Assembly (NCBI GenBank): GCA_037903355.1
Contig: JBAJFE010000011.1
Coordinates: 2,303,001 to 2,367,000, forward strand
DNA length: 64,000 bases
Direction of reading: 5' to 3'
Origin: Trichuris trichiura
Lineage: Eukaryota > Nematoda > Enoplea > Trichinellida > Trichuridae
The translations under genes were made by a program, and so were the position numbers. Every line of letters starts with the position of its first letter. Position 1 is the first letter of the stretch. The notes beneath the pieces are model-generated. The model was not told where the DNA came from. It ran no database searches and saw only the letters and a program-made list of their open reading frames with translations. Shown in pieces: positions 59,360 through 64,000 of the stretch.

Positions 59360-59765
59360 TTAGCGTCTAGTTTGTACAGTACTTGTAGATGGCGCCGATC
59401 AATACGAGAGAAATTTTACGCGCGTACTCATTAAAGCATTGCCGCATATACTGGTCACAGCTGCATGTCGCTGCTGAGCTAACCGCGCGCGGCGCACTGT
59501 AACATTCAGAGAGCGTTCAGCGCGGCTGGAATATTGCATTTGTAAGTGCTGTTTGGTTTTTTGATACTCTAAAATAACGTGTACTCTGGTACAAAGGAAG
59601 CCTGAGCTAACGTGACGCGTCATAAATACATTGAAGCAAAATTCATTTAAGTCTGTGATCCTGCGCATCATTTAATTGCGGGATTATTTATTGCTCGCCG
59701 CGAGCTGGTCCGCATAAGGCAGCCGCGTTTGCTGTCGTCACTTATACTGATTATGCTTTGATGGT
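59360..59765. other. Intergenic gap
   Basis: About 400 bases after the pappalysin stop. A minus-strand 90-codon frame here has no motif and probably is chance. Nothing else seen. Confidence 0.4.
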
Positions 59766-60017
59766 ATGAGGCGAAAAAAGACGCAATGTCATCTTGTAGT
59801 CATCCTATTGAGTGTGATGTGCCAGCTTCATTTTGCTTCACCTAAGGATAGCAGCTTCTTGGCAGGTAATGGTTTGTTCGACTGTTGTTCTATAGAAGTT
59901 TATCTTTTACACTTTCAGGCGAAGCTGGTAGGACCTCGGCGGATCATGGCGACGTATTAGCGGATGAAATTTTACAGCATCTCTCCGACGAGTATTCTCC
60001 TTATCAGACAGTAGCTG
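59766..60017 (+). CDS. First exons of a secreted or membrane protein (partial)
   Basis: Exon 1 (59766-59865) encodes MRRKKTQCHLVVILLSVMCQ, a signal peptide ending near HFASPKD. It splices in phase (GGCAG|GTAATGG; CTTTCAG) to exon 2 (59919-60017), ending DEILQHLSDEYSPYQTVA at a GTAAGC donor in phase 1. A phase-matching exon could start at 60803 (DSKSRILKKKYSQIEYAV), but support is weak. The leader plus a short helical segment before an intron resembles the N terminus of Cys-loop receptor subunits, or of a peptide precursor with a KKK site. Neither is proven. The gene may extend past the window. Confidence 0.45.
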
Positions 60018-63000
60018 GTAAGCAGTCAGTTCACGTTCTTTTGACACGCATTTCCAATTATCGCGTAGTGTATAGCCTTTGGAAATGTGCTATCTTCTAT
60101 CGATTAACTTTCCTATAAGTTTTTAAGTTTTAATTTTTTTGTGCTCTTACAAAAGCACCTTTGCTGAAAAGGTCAATTATGTCACTTTACAGGTTGCGCG
60201 CTGAAACATTGACGGGTTTATGTATTAAGAAATGAATTTACTTTTCTACTACGTCCGCTGAGCTTTGATGCCTTCATTTAGCTGCGTGCGGAACAACGTA
60301 TTTGGCCCAGTAAGGGCTAGAAGATTCGCTAAGCTTTTGCACGCATATCTTACGTTCAGTAACTGCTACTGTACGCCTACGTCTTCTTATTGACAATAGC
60401 TTAGTGGGTTGCTAATGAGAAAGCTCAGACGACCGTTTACATCCGAAATCCCAAGCATTTAGCCAAACGCTTGCTCATCGTTCTGTTTGTTCAGTCTCCT
60501 TCTAATGTTCAATAGTCGTGTACTTAAGCCATTTACTGCGTAGACTCGTTTGGAAAACATAAGCACACTTTCTAGTCGTAAGTCGTAGATATCCGCGCTC
60601 TATTGTTCTCAATTGTGCGTCCACAATGTTTGCCCAACTTTAGCATATCAACTGCAATGCATAACTACGCTAATTGCCTTTTGTCTTTGTTGGCTCCATG
60701 TAACGTTTTACCGCTGAAGCATTGTTCTTTCTGTAGGACCGAAACGATCCCAGTAGTTTGCTCAGTCTTTCTTGTATTGCTATTTTGGCTCCTCGCCAGC
60801 AGACAGTAAATCCCGAATTTTGAAGAAGAAGTACTCCCAGATAGAGTATGCCGTCAAGTTCTCCGGCTGCCCTCAATCAGCAATGCGGAAACAAGACGAG
60901 TATAATACAATCAATACGTCGTCAGGGTCGATCCACGTTGCCATTCAAATACTGTGCTTCAGTGTCTTTGCGCGGGCGGAAAGCAGTTTACTGTCTTTGC
61001 TCGTCAACTTCCAAAGTCCATTGATTTCGCTGTGTTCACTTTCTCGATAGTGGCCACCACCAGCCGGAATGTGACTCTATTGAGCATAACAGTTATTCAT
61101 TACTGCGAGGCACAGCTTCGGCCACCTTGTCTTTCATTCGACTTATTATTATCGATTTGCTTTCGGTTTTCCTTTGCCTAAGTTCAAATCGATTTCGCGG
61201 AATTTTCCTTCATTTCTACAGGGAGCAAACGCCTTCGAGGCTCGTCCGCTTAGGGCAAATTGGCAAATATTTCCGCCATTCGCACGTTCTTCTGCTCCAG
61301 CGCCAATTGCATGCATTTTTGAAATATTTTCCGTGACCGCACGGTTCGATACTTTTTTGAAAAGCGCCTCTGCTGCCAACTTTTTTTCTCTTTTCTCGGA
61401 GCTCATTAGGCGATAGTGACGTAAGGCGTTGTAATTTGCATTTGAACCCTGCGCAGCTTTGTCTCGCGAAGCCTTTTCGGCTCAACAATGCTAATTCATT
61501 CATTCATTCATTCCGCAACTGGAATAGCTCTACGCAAGAGCGGAAAGCTTCGCGCTGGTGGACTTTTGTAAACAGGCACATAAGCCGCTGTCAGCTAGGG
61601 AATACGTACGTTATTAGAGAGTAGATTGCCATTGTCTTCGCCTTAACGGGAAAGGTTAAGCGTAGGCAGAAAGCTTTGCTTTCATGCGCAGCATTTGACG
61701 ATGAAAATGCTTTATTGGGAAATTCCGTCGTCTGGCAGAATTGCCGCTTTACCGGCGAGTAACAAAAGGGCTTAGAGAGTAGGACGAGTTCATTGATAAT
61801 TTTTTAAAAAGAGAGTAGCGAGTAGTAGTCCATTACGTAAAGTATAATTAATGGCAGTTACCGGGAAGAATAGGAAATTGTTTGTGACCGCGTTGCTCAG
61901 CAAGCAAAAAGATGACTGCACTTAAGAAAATCGACGCTGAAGAACAGCGCTAATTTTTGCCGTTTTACCTATTTGAGTAACTGCGTCAATAATTGATTTT
62001 ATGTACTCTTACCTTTGCTCGTTCGTTGTACGTTTATTTGCTTAGTATATATGTACGATAGACCTGTAGACAAGGGCTTACATGAAGTGGACAAACCACT
62101 GCAAGGCTGCAAGCTTGTCTTCTTTGTTGTTGACATACGCAAACTGCTCTTCTTCGATAGAGACTTCATTGAGCGCAGATAAATGTGTTCCGCTCGTTCT
62201 GGACAAGCATGGTGAACATGTACGTCACAAAAACATTTCCTTTCTTGAAGCAGACTTAACACTACGTCTTTGAGGCAGCTTTGCAGCCTTCTCAACTCTG
62301 ATTTTCCGATAGCTTAACGCCTGAAACCTCGGCATGTCGTATGTGTATGATAGCTAGGCAGGAGTGACCTTAATGTGTTTTATTGATCTTCCTCCGTTCG
62401 GAAGTCTTTCTTGTTTAGCGAGCTAAACGCTTTGCTTCATAATTTCCTTAATTAGAAATTCAAGTTGCGTACTTGTTCGCCTTGAGCTCAGCGGTAAAGC
62501 TTTTGATTCTTAGCGATGCTATTTTTAGCAGATTGAAAGCACTAGAACAAGTCGATTGGTCTTTTACGGCTGCTTGGCAGTCCACTAAGTTCCGTAATGA
62601 AGAAGGAAAGGAGAGAGCGTAAAAATTTGAATATTTTGGAATGGAAGCGAAACAAACTCTGAAGACCATTATCCTTGTCTTAACGATGCATAATAAAAGC
62701 CGCTGTTTTACACTGGCGGATATATCTTCAACTTATACTGGCTTTTTTGTTTACCTGCATTAAGAAGCATTTTTGCTTAGCCTGTTTTGTTTTGACTGCT
62801 ATATAGACGTCAACAGCTATTCCCGCGAGCTTTCTTTGCGCTGTAGCAATGTTGCACTTTTAAAGTCTTATTTGGTGTTGCTTGTCTGTTCTGCTCCTTT
62901 TTCCAAGACGCGCTGGTCAACGCTGGCATTCAAAGTTGCCTTATTCAAGCTTCGTTATGATAAAAACATTTTTGCGTGTCCTTTAGTGGCGCGCGAATGC

Positions 63001-64000
63001 GCAGTGTCAACTTAAGTTTTTCCTATATGTGTTTGCAACATTGGTTGCCAGTGACGTCATATTTTTTTTTGCGCGTTTCCACAGCATGGTGTTTATCGTC
63101 TAAGCGATAAGAGCAGTTGAGAATTCCTTATCTTAATGTTCGGACTGACTGCGCTTCTTCATTACTGACAGAGCGATGTGTTATCGCCTTTCAAACTATG
63201 CTGCGTGTTTCGAAATGCTAACATTCTTATTTTTGTTGGCGAAAAGCAGTGGAAGTTTCAAGTGGGACTAAAATGATAATAAGGCTTAGACCGCAGAGGC
63301 AGCCAGTAACTGACGCTTTGTCGAACTCGCTGCTTTTCGCCTATTCCTTTAGCAACATCTTATAAGCTCTGCCGATGCGATAAGAATGGTGCTAAATGGC
63401 AATCAATTCTGGCAGATGATTAATGGAAGGGCAAAGTTGTGATTTGTTTGATCACATCATTCATGAGCGCTAGAGAGTAATCATATCTAGTCAATAGTAG
63501 ATAATCAGTCAGGTGACTGGTGCGTGAACCAAATTAATTTAAAAGATTAGCTCTTCTACTAGCGATATCCGATTTGCGTGCTTATTCAGAACAGCCAATC
63601 ACTTTTCACTACTTTAACTCGAAGCGAAAGTGCTGATGTTTTAGTTTATTACGTAGGACTCATCTTAAGCGTTTTGCATAACTTCTGCCCTTTGGCAGTC
63701 GGAGAAGCAGTTGTTTTGCATTCTTTGTAGAACTGTAATGTCTCGTCAATGTAATAATGCGACGCGCACCGCTTTCATCACCTTTGCGGATGCCATCTTG
63801 TATTTCCACCGCGGAAATGCAATTCGAAATTAATACCAACTATGCAACCAGTGTTCTAGCCTAAATCCATTACTTTCAAACTGAAAGCTTTCAAACTGAA
63901 ACCTGCGCTTGACTATTTTTAGTTTTGCATTTTATTCATCCAACGATATTGAACTGGGTTGTACATTAGGTGCGAAGGAGAGTCAGCCGATGCAGCAAAG
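60018..64000. other. AT-rich region to the window end
   Basis: About 4 kb with only short frames. It may be intron and 3' exons of the preceding gene, or intergenic. An (ATTC)n microsatellite lies near 61494-61513, and a direct repeat of CTTTCAAACTGAAAG near 63873-63901. An octamer (ATTTGCAT) is at 61434-61441. No confident coding exon, tRNA or rRNA. Confidence 0.4.

Noticed and set aside
1..64000. Search for CRISPR arrays, bacterial defence genes, phage or viral genes
   Set aside because: The window is clearly eukaryotic, with spliced animal genes. No regular spaced repeats and no viral structural or replication genes were seen.

Overview
The window looks like the nuclear genome of a compact-genome invertebrate, most likely a nematode and probably a clade I (Trichuris/Trichinella-like) one. 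The species call is inference. What the sequence shows is protein genes cut by many GT..AG introns of mostly 45-60 bases, short gaps between genes, and a typical animal gene set. There are no bacterial operon features, and I found no tRNA or rRNA gene.

Layout. 1-1404 (+): the UBA tail of a UBAC2-like protein, then a ceramide-1-phosphate transfer protein (CPTP). 1405-5970: mostly empty, with an unrecognised lysine-rich gene on the minus strand near 4.7-5.7 kb. 5971-7570 (-): microsomal epoxide hydrolase A, which has Gln where the catalytic Asp should be. 9887-11293 (-): a LIM-homeobox gene of the LHX3/LHX4/ceh-14 type. 13155-18279 (-): a full-length Vav guanine-nucleotide exchange factor. 18911-22593 (+): PAXBP1/GCFC. 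23145-29691 (+): UDP-glucose:glycoprotein glucosyltransferase (UGGT). From 41765 down to 30751 the minus strand carries five closely packed genes: a C6orf136/DUF2358 protein, STIMATE (TMEM110), VPS11, PTGES2 and epoxide hydrolase B, whose nucleophile is intact. 43257-44764 (+): an unrecognised serine-rich, coiled-coil protein. 47559-48654 (+): a POU-homeodomain factor. 51471-59359 (+): a pappalysin (PAPP-A-like) metalloprotease with an unusual C-terminal extension. 59766 onward (+): the first exons of a secreted or membrane protein. The last ~3 kb shows no convincing gene.

How the genes relate. Most are unrelated housekeeping or developmental genes: lipid transfer, ER glycoprotein quality control, endolysosomal tethering, ER-plasma membrane contact, Rho signalling and two homeobox regulators. 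Real links are the two epoxide hydrolase paralogues, which share a five-exon structure, and the short same-strand gaps (about 120-275 bp) that could mean co-transcription.

Most interesting signals: the Asp-to-Gln change in epoxide hydrolase A; three ATTTGCATAT octamers within about 300 bp upstream of the POU gene; two diverged terminal-inverted-repeat elements (30174-30366 and 35295-35442) that look like one MITE family; the extended pappalysin; a near-perfect 36-base hairpin at 45022-45057; and a 101-bp tandem duplication at 49573-49772.
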